The notes: a model not told the origin generated them from the letters alone. A stretch of 64,000 nucleotides of DNA from Inediibacterium massiliense (GCF_001282725.1 NZ_LN876587.1:677695-741694), one strand, 5' to 3'; positions 51,751-62,440 are shown, counted from the first letter of the stretch. A program made the numbers and translations.

Positions 51751-52167
51751 ATGAAAATTAGTATTGGGTTGACTGTTTTATTTGAAGATCCTTTTTGGAT
51801 AGGAGTATTTGAAAGAAATTATGATGAAAAATATGAAGTTTCAAGAATCGTATTTGGTTCAGAGCCTAAAGATTATGATGTATATGATTTTATATTAAAA
51901 GAATTTTACAATATAAAATTTACGAAACCTATTTTTATGGATAAAAAAATAGATAAAAAAATAAATCCTAAAAGATTGCAGAGGAAAATAAAAAAACAGG
52001 TAGAAAACAATGGAATAGAAACAAAGGCTCAACTGGCTATAAAACTTCAATACCAAGAAAATAAAGTAGAAGGAAAAAAGAGATCCAAAGAAAAGAAAGA
52101 AGAAGATCAAAGAAGAAGATTTGAGATGAAACAACAAAAGAAAAAAGAAAAACATAAAGGACATTGA
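51751..52167 (+). CDS. yjdF: YjdF family protein (DUF2992)
   Basis: The 138-residue protein opens with the YjdF pattern LTVLFEDPFWIGVFERNYDE, then VSRIVFGSEPKDYDVYDFIL. A lysine-rich helical tail follows (KKINPKRLQRKIKKQVE, then KKRSKEKKEEDQRRRFEMK). The function is unknown; regulation by azaaromatics suggests a role in toxic aromatic compound defence. Its Shine-Dalgarno CAGGAGG is masked by the leader. Two terminators follow. Confidence 0.93.
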   Translation: MKISIGLTVLFEDPFWIGVFERNYDEKYEVSRIVFGSEPKDYDVYDFILKEFYNIKFTKPIFMDKKIDKKINPKRLQRKIKKQVENNGIETKAQLAIKLQYQENKVEGKKRSKEKKEEDQRRRFEMKQQKKKEKHKGH

Positions 52168-52177
52168 TATATAAATA

Positions 52178-52256
52178 TAAAAAAGCCTTCTATAGAAAGG
52201 TTTTTAAATTGAAATGCTTATAGACTGAACTATTTTAGTCTATAAGCATTTTTTTG
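52178..52256 (+). terminator. Two tandem intrinsic terminators after yjdF
   Basis: The first is AAGCCTT-TCTATAG-AAAGGTTTTT with mismatches (52180-52205). The second is AATGCTTATAGACT / AGTCTATAAGCATT with TTTTTT (52213-52256) and is strong. Confidence 0.85.
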
Positions 52257-52387
52257 AATATCACATTTCATAAGCATTATTAATTTGAAAAATTTAGTAA
52301 TTCAAGGTAAAATGTATGCAGAACCATTCTATAAAATATCGAAGAAAAAAATAATGCATTGCATAAATTTAGAAGATGGAGGAATGT

Positions 52388-55300
52388 ATGAACTCTATGA
52401 GAAATCAAATTTTTCACGAAGAATTATGGAATATGAAACAAGGAGATTTTATTTCTACAGAAGAATATGAGAAAGTTAAAAATGCTTATTCAAATTATTG
52501 TCATGTAAGAAACATGCAAATACAAGAGAAGCAAAAACAAAAGAAATCTGATAAAGAACGAATATCGACAGTTCAGCCAAAACCTAAAAAAGTATTATCT
52601 TCTCAAGAAATAAGAGAAAAAAACATTAGCTTAGTATTATTTTTAGGTGTGTTTTTTATTTTAATGGCTGGCCTTATTTTGGCTACTACAAATTGGAGTA
52701 TAATGAATAATATGACGAAAACCATCATTCTTACTATGGTTTCAGTAATATTTTTTGGAATAAGTGTGTTTGCAGAAAAAAAATTAAAAATCAAGAAAAC
52801 TTCCATTGCATTTTGGGCATTGGGGAGCTTGATGATTCCTATCTCCATATTATCAGCAGGTTTTTTTAAACTATTTGGTTCATGGCTTTCTATTTTTGGA
52901 GAAGGTAAATATGTACTTGGAATCATAGGATCGTTTATTTGCTTAGGAGTATATGTATATAGTTCTTTTAAATATAAGAATAGGCTTTATGTTTGGTTTA
53001 GTTTTATTACTCTAAGTTTCAATGTGAATTTTATTTTGGCTTCGTTATATCCTCCAAGAGATCTATTTTACTTAGGAATTATTATTTATAATAGTCTACT
53101 ACTATTAGGATATAGGAAATTAAAAGAAAGAAAAAATATATCTTTATTTATCAATGAGCTTTTTTTATTTATACAATTTAATTTAGGACTTAGTGCATTA
53201 GGGATGTTGATTTTATTTGAGAATACAGTTTTTTATGGACTTAATATTATTCTTGCTTCAATCTTATATTTTGGTATTATGCTGATCTATAACAAAAAAG
53301 AATATCATTATGTCTTTAGTATATTATTAATTTATGGAATCTATCAATTTGTTGGTCATTTAGAATTGAAAGAATGGGATATAGTTATTTTTGCAACGGT
53401 GGGATTTGTATTTTTAGGATTAGATAAGTATTTAATAAAGAATGAAATGCTTAAAAAGAATTTTAAATATACAAGTGCAATCGTACAGATTTTGGTATTT
53501 GTATACATACATTTTAAGGGACTAGCAGGAAATATAGAAGAAGGTTCAATAGTAAGATGGATTTCTTATATATTGATTGCTTTTAATTATATGTATTTGT
53601 CTTATAAAACTGAAAACAAGATATTTTCATATCTAACGAGTATATTTTTACTCATAGCAGGACGTGAAAAATATTTTATTTTCTGGCCAGAAACCAAGCA
53701 CTATTATGGACTATTTATGTTTATAGCAACCCTTACTATATTTATTATTTTTTATTATAAAAACAATTGGAAATATACTAGGGTATTAAAAGAAGGGGCT
53801 GCTGTTGTAACTTCTATATATTTTCCTTTTTGTATGATGGAAATATTATCCCAAGAACAATATATGATGATTTCTTTATTGTCTTATGTATATGCATGTG
53901 TATTATATATACTGCATAAAAATAGTATAAGTTTAATAGGTAAAAAAATAATTCAGTGGATCATGCCTTTTGTAGTATTATTTGGAACAGTTACAATATA
54001 TGAATCTTTGCGATTGTATAATAAAATATATTATTTTGAGCAGCATTTTGCTTTGAGTTTAGTACTTTTATTTGGACTCAGTATATTTTTTGAAAAGAAA
54101 AATAATCCTTTAGAAAAATCATTTTTTATGGTTTCCCAAATATTTATACTAGTTACAAATGCTATTTGTCCAACAAGCACAAATATTTTTTCTTTCATAT
54201 CTATAGTTGCAATAGGAGCATATATATATAGCATATTTAAATACAAAGAAGAGTTTTTCATTAGAATGTTTTTATATGCATCATTCATTTATTTTGGAAA
54301 ATTCATTTCAGATATGTCAGTATATTTTCATGTGATGAAAAATTTAGATTACTACATTCCTTTCATAGTAGGAATTTTAGTAGTTGCACTTTGGTTTAAA
54401 TGTAGTGATCTTTGGAAAAAAAGAATTACAATGTTTTTAATTCCATTTAATATTGTGAGTATTTGTTATATAAACTATTATTTTAAACATCCAATTATAG
54501 ATTTCTCTTTTATTTTAGGGTACACGATATTGATGCTTACTATTTTACATTATGAGAAACTACAATTATTCAATATCTTACCCCTTAGTTTATTTACCGC
54601 ATCTTTATATGTTTTTTATGAAGAGGGACTTGATGCTGATCAAAGCAAAATATTTATAATATCTATTGTAGTGTTTATGGTTCTTAAAATAGCAGGAAAA
54701 TTATTATTTAATAAATTGTATACAGTCAACAAAGATGGAATGAAAGTAAAGATTGTTCACATAGATTGGTATTCAGTATTTTCATTATATATGCTTATTT
54801 CAGTATTTTATGATACAGTAGATAATTGGGGTATAGCAGGAAAATTAATAGTACCTGTACTTATGGTATATTTCTTCTATTCACAAATTAAGAGAGTGGA
54901 AGAGGAAATGGCTAAAAAAATAATGAAAACAATAACTTTAATAGTGTTAATGATTCCATACTATAGATTATTAAATAATATATCCATACCAAAAGTGATT
55001 CAAAGGGAATTGGATATTTTACCATGGATAGGAATACAGGTGATGTCTTCTCGTAAAATATGGACAAAATATGAATCTTTAATGAGAAAAGTAGAGTGGG
55101 GCATATTGATTGTAATATCTACAATTTTATTAGCAGATATTGTGGTGTATGGTGATACGAAAGATGCTTTAATATTTGGAGTACTGTCTCTTATTTCTGT
55201 AATAGGAGGTATGCAATTTAGGAAAAAATCTTATTTTTTTGTAGGAATAGGAAGTTTGATAATAAATGTTATCATTAAAAATCAAAAATTATGGGCAAAT

Positions 55301-55444
55301 ATTCCTTGGTGGGGTTATTTATTAATTACAGGTATAGTGCTCATTACAACAGCAAGTATTCATGAAATGCAAAAAAATAACAAGATATCTAAACTAAAAT
55401 TAAATATAAAAGAAATAAGAAACAAGTTTAAAGATTGGAAATAA
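52388..55444 (+). CDS. Large polytopic membrane protein (DUF2157-like)
   Basis: ATG 52388 has GGAGG at 52378-52382. The product has 1018 residues. A soluble N-terminus of about 80 residues (with a KKVLSSQEIREKNISLVLFLG junction) is followed by roughly 25-28 hydrophobic segments, evenly spaced with short basic loops. The N-terminal VLFLGVFFILMAGLILATTNW resembles the first helices of DUF2157/DUF2339-type proteins. No catalytic motif is visible. Envelope or polysaccharide functions have been proposed for such proteins, without proof. The gene stands alone, its frame is intact and codon use is like its neighbours. Confidence 0.75.
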   Translation: MNSMRNQIFHEELWNMKQGDFISTEEYEKVKNAYSNYCHVRNMQIQEKQKQKKSDKERISTVQPKPKKVLSSQEIREKNISLVLFLGVFFILMAGLILATTNWSIMNNMTKTIILTMVSVIFFGISVFAEKKLKIKKTSIAFWALGSLMIPISILSAGFFKLFGSWLSIFGEGKYVLGIIGSFICLGVYVYSSFKYKNRLYVWFSFITLSFNVNFILASLYPPRDLFYLGIIIYNSLLLLGYRKLKERKNISLFINELFLFIQFNLGLSALGMLILFENTVFYGLNIILASILYFGIMLIYNKKEYHYVFSILLIYGIYQFVGHLELKEWDIVIFATVGFVFLGLDKYLIKNEMLKKNFKYTSAIVQILVFVYIHFKGLAGNIEEGSIVRWISYILIAFNYMYLSYKTENKIFSYLTSIFLLIAGREKYFIFWPETKHYYGLFMFIATLTIFIIFYYKNNWKYTRVLKEGAAVVTSIYFPFCMMEILSQEQYMMISLLSYVYACVLYILHKNSISLIGKKIIQWIMPFVVLFGTVTIYESLRLYNKIYYFEQHFALSLVLLFGLSIFFEKKNNPLEKSFFMVSQIFILVTNAICPTSTNIFSFISIVAIGAYIYSIFKYKEEFFIRMFLYASFIYFGKFISDMSVYFHVMKNLDYYIPFIVGILVVALWFKCSDLWKKRITMFLIPFNIVSICYINYYFKHPIIDFSFILGYTILMLTILHYEKLQLFNILPLSLFTASLYVFYEEGLDADQSKIFIISIVVFMVLKIAGKLLFNKLYTVNKDGMKVKIVHIDWYSVFSLYMLISVFYDTVDNWGIAGKLIVPVLMVYFFYSQIKRVEEEMAKKIMKTITLIVLMIPYYRLLNNISIPKVIQRELDILPWIGIQVMSSRKIWTKYESLMRKVEWGILIVISTILLADIVVYGDTKDALIFGVLSLISVIGGMQFRKKSYFFVGIGSLIINVIIKNQKLWANIPWWGYLLITGIVLITTASIHEMQKNNKISKLKLNIKEIRNKFKDWK

Positions 55445-55648
55445 AAATATCATGTAAAGAATTTCTCTTTTTAAAATAATGGAATGATCTGAAGGGGAGA
55501 GATAGTTAAATGATATAAAGAAAAGATATTGATTTTGAGATCATTGAGTATTTATTATCTATGCTACTGTATAAATTATAAGAAGTTGTTTCATATTATT
55601 AGTATAAAATCATTGATAATAAAGAATGAAAATAATAACACTCGTATC

Positions 55649-55704
55649 AAAGCTCTTTTCTGGTTAAAATCTTATTTTGATTTTTATCAGAAAAGAGCTT
55701 TTTT
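55649..55704 (+). terminator. Intrinsic terminator in the gene-poor spacer
   Basis: AAAGCTCTTTTCTG and CAGAAAAGAGCTTT, 14-bp arms, flank a 25-base AT-rich loop and run into TTTT. The 200 bases before it (55445-55648) contain no convincing gene, so this may end an eroded gene or a small RNA. Confidence 0.75.
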
Positions 55705-55808
55705 ATTTATACACAAATGAAATCATATTAACTGCATTGTCCACGATCCACTGAATTTTAACACTCTACTTCACTTGTTTGAATAAAAACATACAAAATC
55801 TCTCCCTT

Positions 55809-55950
55809 TTATTCATTTTTAATTTCTTTAAATAATTCATAGGCTTTTTTGAGATTATCTTAAGTTTGCATTTCCTAGTGTAGTAATTTTGTAGTATTTT
55901 CTAATCTTACCATCTACAGCTTTCTATTCTTTCTCTAGAAGTCATGTAGG
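55809..55950 (-). pseudogene. PadR-family regulator remnant, frameshifted
   Basis: On the minus strand one frame reads VDGKIRKYYKITTLGNANLR then stop. The adjacent frame continues DNLKKAYELFKEIKNE then stop at 55809. Together they match the conserved C-terminal part of a PadR winged-helix domain (GKIRKYYKIT...G...L...LFKEI). A second in-frame stop lies just upstream (LLEKE, stop, KAVDGK). The N-terminal half is not recognisable. It is a decaying regulator. The rest of 55705-56243 shows no gene. Confidence 0.75.
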
Positions 55951-56243
55951 TTCTATAGTGTAAAGGAAAGGGTATGAACTAAGTTTTTCAATCATCCAAG
56001 CACCATAGAAAGGTTCCTTTTGGCATGATGAAGGATATGAATTTGAATAAATCCTAGGAAAAGTATGGTAGGTATAGATCATGGTTATATAGATTTCTTT
56101 AAATTTGAAAATTAAGTAAAATAGAGGTAAAATAAATCTATATCATAAAAAATGGAAGATTTAATTTATGAATCAGTATGGAACAAACTGAATATTTTAG
56201 CAGGGGTTTAAATATTAATACAGTAACATAAGGCGGTGAGAAT

Positions 56244-59200
56244 ATGGTTGCTAGTAATTTTAAATTTTTAGAACAAAGATGGCCTATGCTTAGTGACTTA
56301 GGAAAGTTAGCTGAAAAGAATATTTATCAAGATTCAAATACAACTTTAATAAAACTAGGTATGTTTGCAGAGTTAATGGTTGATTATATGTTTGCATATG
56401 ATAACCTAGAAGATCCTTATAGCAATACTCAAGTAAATAAAATAAAAATTTTGAAACAAAATGATTTGTTACCTTATGAGATAGACCAGATACTTTATAC
56501 ATTGAGAGTATCAAGAAATAAAGCAGCACATGAAAATTATAGTAGTGTTGAGGATGCTAAAATCAATACAAGCTTTGCTTTTAAATTAGGAGTTTGGTTT
56601 ATGCAGACCTATGGAGAGTGGAGCTTTGAGCCAGAAAAGTTTGTTATGCCAATAGAAAGTAATGAGAAGGTGTACATAGATCAGTTAAAGAAGGAAAGTG
56701 AAGATTTAACTAAAGATTATGAGAATAAATTAAATCAACTACAAGAGGAGCTTAATCAACTAAGAAGTCAAAATACTGATGAGGATATTAAGGAAAGACA
56801 ACAAAAATCTGCAAAGGCAGCTTCTTTAATCAAATTAAATGAAGAAGAAACAAGAAAGCTTATAGATGAGCAACTAAGAAGCTGTGGATGGGAAGCAGAT
56901 ACTAAAAATCTTAGATATTCTAATGGAACAAGACCACACAAAAATAAGAATATGGCAATCGCTGAGTGGCCTACTGATGCTGTTGGCTCTAGAAAAAGTG
57001 GCAGAGCTGACTATGCATTGTTTGTAGGACTTAAGTTAGTAGGATTAGTAGAAGCCAAAAGAGGGAGCAAAGATATTCCTTCTGATATAGATGATTGTAA
57101 GGATTATGCAAAAAAAATTAAAGAAGAACATAATGAATATGTAATCAATAGATGGGGAGATTATAAGGCACCATTTCTATTTGCTACTAATGGGAGAAAA
57201 TATTTAAAGCAACTAGAGGAAAAGTCAGGAATATGGTTTTTAGATGGTAGAAAGCCTACAAATCATCCAAAGGCTTTACAGTCATGGTATACTCCCAAGG
57301 GACTTAAGGATTTATTAGATAAGGATATAGAAAAAGCTACGAAAAGCCTTGAAGAGGAATCTTTTGATTATTTAAAAAATCCAAAGGGGTTAAGTCTCCG
57401 TCAGTATCAAATTAATGCTATAAAAGCTACAGAGAAAGCTATTGCTAATGGAAAAGAAAACATATTATTATCCATGGCAACTGGTACAGGAAAGACAAGA
57501 ACAATTTTAGGATTAGTCTATAGAATGATTAAAACAAAAAGATTTAAGAGAATATTATTTTTAGTAGATAGATCTGCTTTAGGAAATCAAACAGAGGATA
57601 CCTTTAAAGAAACCATTATTGAAGATTTGCAGACCTTCAATGAAATGTATGATATAAAAGGGCTTGAAGAAAAAATACCAGAGTTTACTACAAAACTACA
57701 TATTGCAACTGTACAAGGAATGGTAAAGCGAATTATGTATTCAGATGATAGGGTGCCCGCTATTGATGATTATGATTGTATTATAGTGGATGAAGCCCAT
57801 AGGGGATATTTACTAGACAAAGAAATGGGAGAAGTAGAACTAGAATTTAGAAATCAAGATGATTATGTTAGTAAATATAGAAATGTGCTAGAGTATTTTG
57901 ATGCTGTGAAAGTAGCTCTTACAGCTACACCAGCTCTACATACTACAGCTATTTTTGGAAAGCCAGTATTTGAATATTCTTATAGAGAAGCAGTAGTGGA
58001 TGGCTACCTAGTTGACCATGAACCACCTCATCAAATTGTAACGGAATTAAGCAAAGAAGGAATTTCTTATAAAGCAGGAGAGGTAGTGCCTGTATATGAT
58101 CCTGTTACAAATCAAATCATAAATAGTGCAGAATTACCTGATGATTTAAATATAGAGATAGATCATTTTAATAAAAAGGTTTTAAATGAAAATTTCAATA
58201 GAGTTGCTTTAGAAGAAATATTAGACTATATTTCTCCAGAAGGACCTGAAAAGACATTAATTTTTGCAGCAACAGACAATCATGCAGATATAATTGTAAG
58301 ATTAATTAAAGAGATCTATGAAAAAAAGGGAATAGATATGGACGATGATGCTGTAATGAAGATTACAGGGTCTATTAAAGATCCACTACTTGCCATTAAA
58401 AAATATAAAAATGAACAGTATCCATCTATAGCAGTTACCGTAGATTTACTTTCTACTGGGGTAGATGTTCCAAGTATTTGTAATTTGGTATTTTTAAGAA
58501 GAGTAAAATCCAGAATATTATATGAGCAAATGCTAGGACGTGCTACAAGATTATGTGATGATATAGAAAAAAACCATTTTAATATATTTGATGCTGTAAG
58601 ACTTTATGAGGGGTTAGAAAAAGTAACTAATATGAAGCCAGTAGTAGCAAAGAGTAGTGTGAAATTTAGTGCACTTGTGGATGAATTATTACAGCTAGAT
58701 ACACAAGAGAAAAAGAAAAATCATATTGATGAAATTATTGCTAAACTACAAAGAAGGAAAAATAAGATAAAGGATGCAAAGCTAGAGGAGTTTAAGTCGT
58801 ATACAAATGGAAAAACTCCAGAAGAGTTTATAAAGGATTTAAAGACTAAAGATATAGATGAAATCGTTGAAACAATTGAAAGAAATAAAGAGTTGTTTAG
58901 CTCGTTAGATGATTCTAGCTATACTCCTAGAAAAATAATTATATCTAATCATGAAGATAGGCTTATGGAGCATTCTATAGGATATGGTAATGCTACAAGG
59001 CCAGAGGATTATTTAGAAGAATTTAAAGCATTTATTAATGATAATATTAATAAAATCCCTGCCCTTGAAATTGTATGTCAAAGACCACAGGAGCTTACAA
59101 GAGCTACATTAAAATCGTTAATTTTAGAGTTAAATAAAAATGGATTTACAGAGATGAATTTAAATAGTGCGTATAATCAAATGACAAATGCAGATATAAC

Positions 59201-59510
59201 TGCTGATATTATTAGTTTTATAAGACAACAAGCAATAGGTAGTGCACTTATGGATCATGAAGAAAGAATTAAAATGGCTATGAAAAAAGTTAAAAAGCTA
59301 CAAAACTGGACAAAAGTACAATTTCAATGGCTAAATAGGATAGAAAAGCAGCTACTAAAGGAGTATATTATTGATAGAGAATCCTTTGAAACAGGTGCAT
59401 TTAAAAGTAACGGGGGATATGATAGAATTAATAAGTATTTTGGTGGCCAATTAGAAGAAATCATTCAATCAATTAAACAAAACTTATACACTGAAAGGGG
59501 AACAGCATAA
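56244..59510 (+). CDS. hsdR: Type I restriction enzyme R subunit
   Basis: The 1088-residue protein has an N-terminal DUF4145-like helical domain (about 1-130; LIKLGMFAELMVDYMFAYDN, RVSRNKAAHENYSS), a coiled coil, and then a PD-(D/E)xK nuclease (GRADYALFVGLKLVGLVEAKRG in two parts, Asp near 256 and E-A-K near 270). The SF2 helicase has Walker A MATGTGKTRT near 410, DEAH near 516, TATPALHTT and LLSTGVDVPSICNLV with the QMLGRATRLC motif VI. It translocates and cuts unmodified DNA. AAGGCGGTGAG is the Shine-Dalgarno. Frame intact. Confidence 0.96.
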   Translation: MVASNFKFLEQRWPMLSDLGKLAEKNIYQDSNTTLIKLGMFAELMVDYMFAYDNLEDPYSNTQVNKIKILKQNDLLPYEIDQILYTLRVSRNKAAHENYSSVEDAKINTSFAFKLGVWFMQTYGEWSFEPEKFVMPIESNEKVYIDQLKKESEDLTKDYENKLNQLQEELNQLRSQNTDEDIKERQQKSAKAASLIKLNEEETRKLIDEQLRSCGWEADTKNLRYSNGTRPHKNKNMAIAEWPTDAVGSRKSGRADYALFVGLKLVGLVEAKRGSKDIPSDIDDCKDYAKKIKEEHNEYVINRWGDYKAPFLFATNGRKYLKQLEEKSGIWFLDGRKPTNHPKALQSWYTPKGLKDLLDKDIEKATKSLEEESFDYLKNPKGLSLRQYQINAIKATEKAIANGKENILLSMATGTGKTRTILGLVYRMIKTKRFKRILFLVDRSALGNQTEDTFKETIIEDLQTFNEMYDIKGLEEKIPEFTTKLHIATVQGMVKRIMYSDDRVPAIDDYDCIIVDEAHRGYLLDKEMGEVELEFRNQDDYVSKYRNVLEYFDAVKVALTATPALHTTAIFGKPVFEYSYREAVVDGYLVDHEPPHQIVTELSKEGISYKAGEVVPVYDPVTNQIINSAELPDDLNIEIDHFNKKVLNENFNRVALEEILDYISPEGPEKTLIFAATDNHADIIVRLIKEIYEKKGIDMDDDAVMKITGSIKDPLLAIKKYKNEQYPSIAVTVDLLSTGVDVPSICNLVFLRRVKSRILYEQMLGRATRLCDDIEKNHFNIFDAVRLYEGLEKVTNMKPVVAKSSVKFSALVDELLQLDTQEKKKNHIDEIIAKLQRRKNKIKDAKLEEFKSYTNGKTPEEFIKDLKTKDIDEIVETIERNKELFSSLDDSSYTPRKIIISNHEDRLMEHSIGYGNATRPEDYLEEFKAFINDNINKIPALEIVCQRPQELTRATLKSLILELNKNGFTEMNLNSAYNQMTNADITADIISFIRQQAIGSALMDHEERIKMAMKKVKKLQNWTKVQFQWLNRIEKQLLKEYIIDRESFETGAFKSNGGYDRINKYFGGQLEEIIQSIKQNLYTERGTA

Positions 59511-59513
59511 AAT

Positions 59514-60932
59514 ATGAACAATCAAGAGATCGTAAATAAACTTTGGAATTTATGCAATGTATTAAGGGATGATGGGATTACATATCATCAATATGTTACA
59601 GAGTTAACCTATATCTTATTTTTAAAAATGGCAAAGGAAACAAATAGAGAAAAGAATATCCTTGAAGAATATAGATGGGATAAATTGATTGAAAAAGAAG
59701 GGATTGAGCTTAAAAATTTTTATAGAAAATTATTATTAGAGTTAGGTACAAAGGGAGAAGGAAAAATTAAAGAAATTTATACCAATGCCAATTCTAATAT
59801 AGACGAGCCTAAAAACTTAGAAAAAATCATAAAATCTATTGATGCCTTAGATTGGTATAGTGCAAAAGAAGAAGGACTAGGAAATCTTTATGAAGGATTA
59901 TTAGAGAAAAATGCCAATGAAAAAAAATCAGGGGCAGGACAATATTTTACTCCTAGACCATTAATTAATGTAATTGTTCAGTTAATAGATCCACAACCAG
60001 GGGAAAAATGTAATGACCCTGCTGCTGGAACCTTTGGATTCATGATTGCTGCGGATCAATATATAAAAGATAAGACAGATGAATTATTTGATTTGGACGA
60101 AAAACTGCAAGAGTTTCAAAAAAAGGATGCTTTTACAGGTTGTGAACTAGTACATGAAACCCATAGGTTAGCTTTAATGAATGCAATGCTTCATGAGATA
60201 GAAGGAGAGCTTTATTTAGGAGATAGCTTATCTAACCTTGGGAAAAAGATGAAGGATTTTGATGTAGTTATGACAAATCCACCTTTTGGAACAAAAAAAG
60301 GTGGAGAAAGACCAAGTAGAGATGATTTAACTTATTTATCATCTAATAAACAATTAAACTTTCTTCAACATATTTATCGATCATTAAAGAAGGATGGTAA
60401 AGCAAGGGCAGCTGTAGTGTTACCTGATAATGTCTTGTTTCAAGATGGCGATGGACAAAAAATTAGAGAAGACTTGATGGATAAATGTAACCTTCATACA
60501 ATATTGAGGTTACCTACAGGTATTTTCTATGCTCAAGGAGTAAAGACTAATGTACTTTTCTTTACGAGAGGAACTACAGATAAAGATAACACAAAGGAAG
60601 TATGGTTTTATGATTTAAGAACCAATATGGAGTCCTTTGGAAAAAGAAATATGTTAAAAGAAGAGCATTTTGAGAATTTTATAAAAGCTTATACAGCAGA
60701 GGATAGAAGTAATATCAAAGATGAAAGATGGAATGTATTCACTAGAGATGAAATAAAAGCTAAGGGATATTCATTAGATTTAGGACTTATTAAGGATGAA
60801 TCCTTAACAGATTATGATGAGTTGCCAGATCCTATTGAAAGTGCTGAAGACGCAGTAGTAAAGCTTGAAGAAGCTACAGACCTTCTTATGAGTGTTATAA
60901 AAGAGCTTAAACACTTGGAGGAGGGTAAGTAA
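59514..60932 (+). CDS. hsdM: Type I modification methyltransferase M subunit
   Basis: The 472-residue N6-adenine methyltransferase has an N-terminal helical HsdM_N domain (YHQYVTELTYILFLKMAKE). The SAM-binding motif I is NDPAAGTFGFMIAA near residue 167, and the catalytic NPPF motif is in VMTNPPFGTKKGGERPS near residue 255. GAGQYFTPRPLI is the typical lead-in. It starts three bases after hsdR and overlaps hsdS by TAATG. Modified adenines protect host DNA. Confidence 0.97.
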   Translation: MNNQEIVNKLWNLCNVLRDDGITYHQYVTELTYILFLKMAKETNREKNILEEYRWDKLIEKEGIELKNFYRKLLLELGTKGEGKIKEIYTNANSNIDEPKNLEKIIKSIDALDWYSAKEEGLGNLYEGLLEKNANEKKSGAGQYFTPRPLINVIVQLIDPQPGEKCNDPAAGTFGFMIAADQYIKDKTDELFDLDEKLQEFQKKDAFTGCELVHETHRLALMNAMLHEIEGELYLGDSLSNLGKKMKDFDVVMTNPPFGTKKGGERPSRDDLTYLSSNKQLNFLQHIYRSLKKDGKARAAVVLPDNVLFQDGDGQKIREDLMDKCNLHTILRLPTGIFYAQGVKTNVLFFTRGTTDKDNTKEVWFYDLRTNMESFGKRNMLKEEHFENFIKAYTAEDRSNIKDERWNVFTRDEIKAKGYSLDLGLIKDESLTDYDELPDPIESAEDAVVKLEEATDLLMSVIKELKHLEEGK

Positions 60933-62440
60933 TGGCAAAGAAGAAAAAAACTTTAGAAGAACTACTAGAAGAAGCTATAGTGCCAGAAGATGACCAGCCT
61001 TATGAAGTGCCAAGTAATTGGGTGTGGGTTAAGCTTTTAGACGGTGGAGCTGAGTGTCTAGATAGATTTAGGAAACCTGTTAATGCAACAGAAAGAGAGA
61101 ATAGAAAAGGAGATGTTCCTTACTATGGTGCTACTGGGCAGGTAGGGTGGATAGATGATTATTTGACAGACGAAGAGTTAGTATTAGTAGGAGAAGACGG
61201 AGCGCCATTTTATGAACTGCTTAAAAATAAAGCATACATTATTGAGGGTAAAGCTTGGGTAAATAATCATGCACATATTCTAAAATCGTATTTTGGGAAT
61301 TATGGTAATTTATATTTGATGCATTATTTAAATCAGTTTAATTATCATGGCTATGTAAATGGTACTACTAGATTAAAACTTACGCAGAGTAAGATGAAAG
61401 AGATTCCTATACCCATCCCAACTTTGGCAGAACAACAACGCATCGTAAACAAAATAGAATGCCTTTTCTCTAAAATAAACAAAGCAAAAGAACTGATAGA
61501 GGAAGCAAGGGAAGGGTTTGAAAATAGAAAAGCTGCTATTCTTACAAAGGCATTTAGAGGTGAATTGACAAAAGAATGGCGGGAAGAACATAAAATTGTA
61601 GGAACTGGTGAGAAACTTATTTACAAAATTTGCTATGAACAAGAAGAAAATTATAATAAGGCTTGTTTAGAAGCAAACGAAGTAGGTAGAAAAAGGCCCA
61701 AAAGATTAGATACTTCATATATAGAAAATGAATATCCTGATGTTAAGATTCCAAATAATTGGAAGTGGTGCAGAATAGCAGATATTATTGAGGACTTAAC
61801 CGATTATCATGCTAATGGAAGTTATAAAGTATTAAAAGAAAATGTTGAACTGTTAGATGAGAAAGACTACGCATTTATGATTCGTGCAACAAATTTTGAA
61901 CAAAATAATTTTACTACATTAATGAAATATATATCGAAGCAAGCCTATGAATTCCTTAGCAAAAGTAAATTGTTTGGTGGAGAGATACTTATTAGTAAAA
62001 TTGGAAATGCAGGTACGGTGTATTATATGCCAAATTTAAACCACCCAGCTTCTTTGGCAATGAATTTATTTGCCTTAAGAATTTCATCACATATAAATTC
62101 AAAATATATTTATTATCATCTAAAGACAATAAGTTCCAAAAAAGATATCATGCAGTATGTTAGAGGTGTAACAACCAAATCAATTGATAAGAAATCAGTC
62201 AGGAGTATTTTTATAGCAATACCATCTAGAGAAGAACAAGATGAAATAGTGGATATAATAGAAAATTTACTCGATAAGGAAAATTTACTTGACGAACTAA
62301 CCCAACTAGAAGACCAAATAGAACTTATAAAAAAATCAATCTTATTAAAAGTCTTTAGAGGAGAATTAGGAACAAACGATCCTACAGAAGAAAGTGCTCT
62401 TGAATTACTTAAGGAAGTACTTAAAGAAAAAATTAAATAG
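60932..62440 (+). CDS. hsdS: Type I specificity S subunit
   Basis: The 502-residue subunit has two target recognition domains, each followed by a conserved coiled-coil spacer. TRD1 covers about residues 25-165 (ending IPIPTLAEQQRIVNKIECLF) and TRD2 about 280-430 (ending IFIAIPSREEQDEIVDIIEN). The two central/terminal spacers carry KAFRGEL and KVFRGEL. The two TRDs decide the split DNA target. It overlaps the M gene by one base. No inverted hsdS copies or recombinase are seen next to it, so phase variation by inversion is unlikely here. Confidence 0.95.
   Translation: MAKKKKTLEELLEEAIVPEDDQPYEVPSNWVWVKLLDGGAECLDRFRKPVNATERENRKGDVPYYGATGQVGWIDDYLTDEELVLVGEDGAPFYELLKNKAYIIEGKAWVNNHAHILKSYFGNYGNLYLMHYLNQFNYHGYVNGTTRLKLTQSKMKEIPIPIPTLAEQQRIVNKIECLFSKINKAKELIEEAREGFENRKAAILTKAFRGELTKEWREEHKIVGTGEKLIYKICYEQEENYNKACLEANEVGRKRPKRLDTSYIENEYPDVKIPNNWKWCRIADIIEDLTDYHANGSYKVLKENVELLDEKDYAFMIRATNFEQNNFTTLMKYISKQAYEFLSKSKLFGGEILISKIGNAGTVYYMPNLNHPASLAMNLFALRISSHINSKYIYYHLKTISSKKDIMQYVRGVTTKSIDKKSVRSIFIAIPSREEQDEIVDIIENLLDKENLLDELTQLEDQIELIKKSILLKVFRGELGTNDPTEESALELLKEVLKEKIK

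Noticed and set aside
52285-52470. 61-codon frame before the large membrane protein
   Set aside because: Overlaps the better-supported start at 52388 in another frame and has no clear Shine-Dalgarno.
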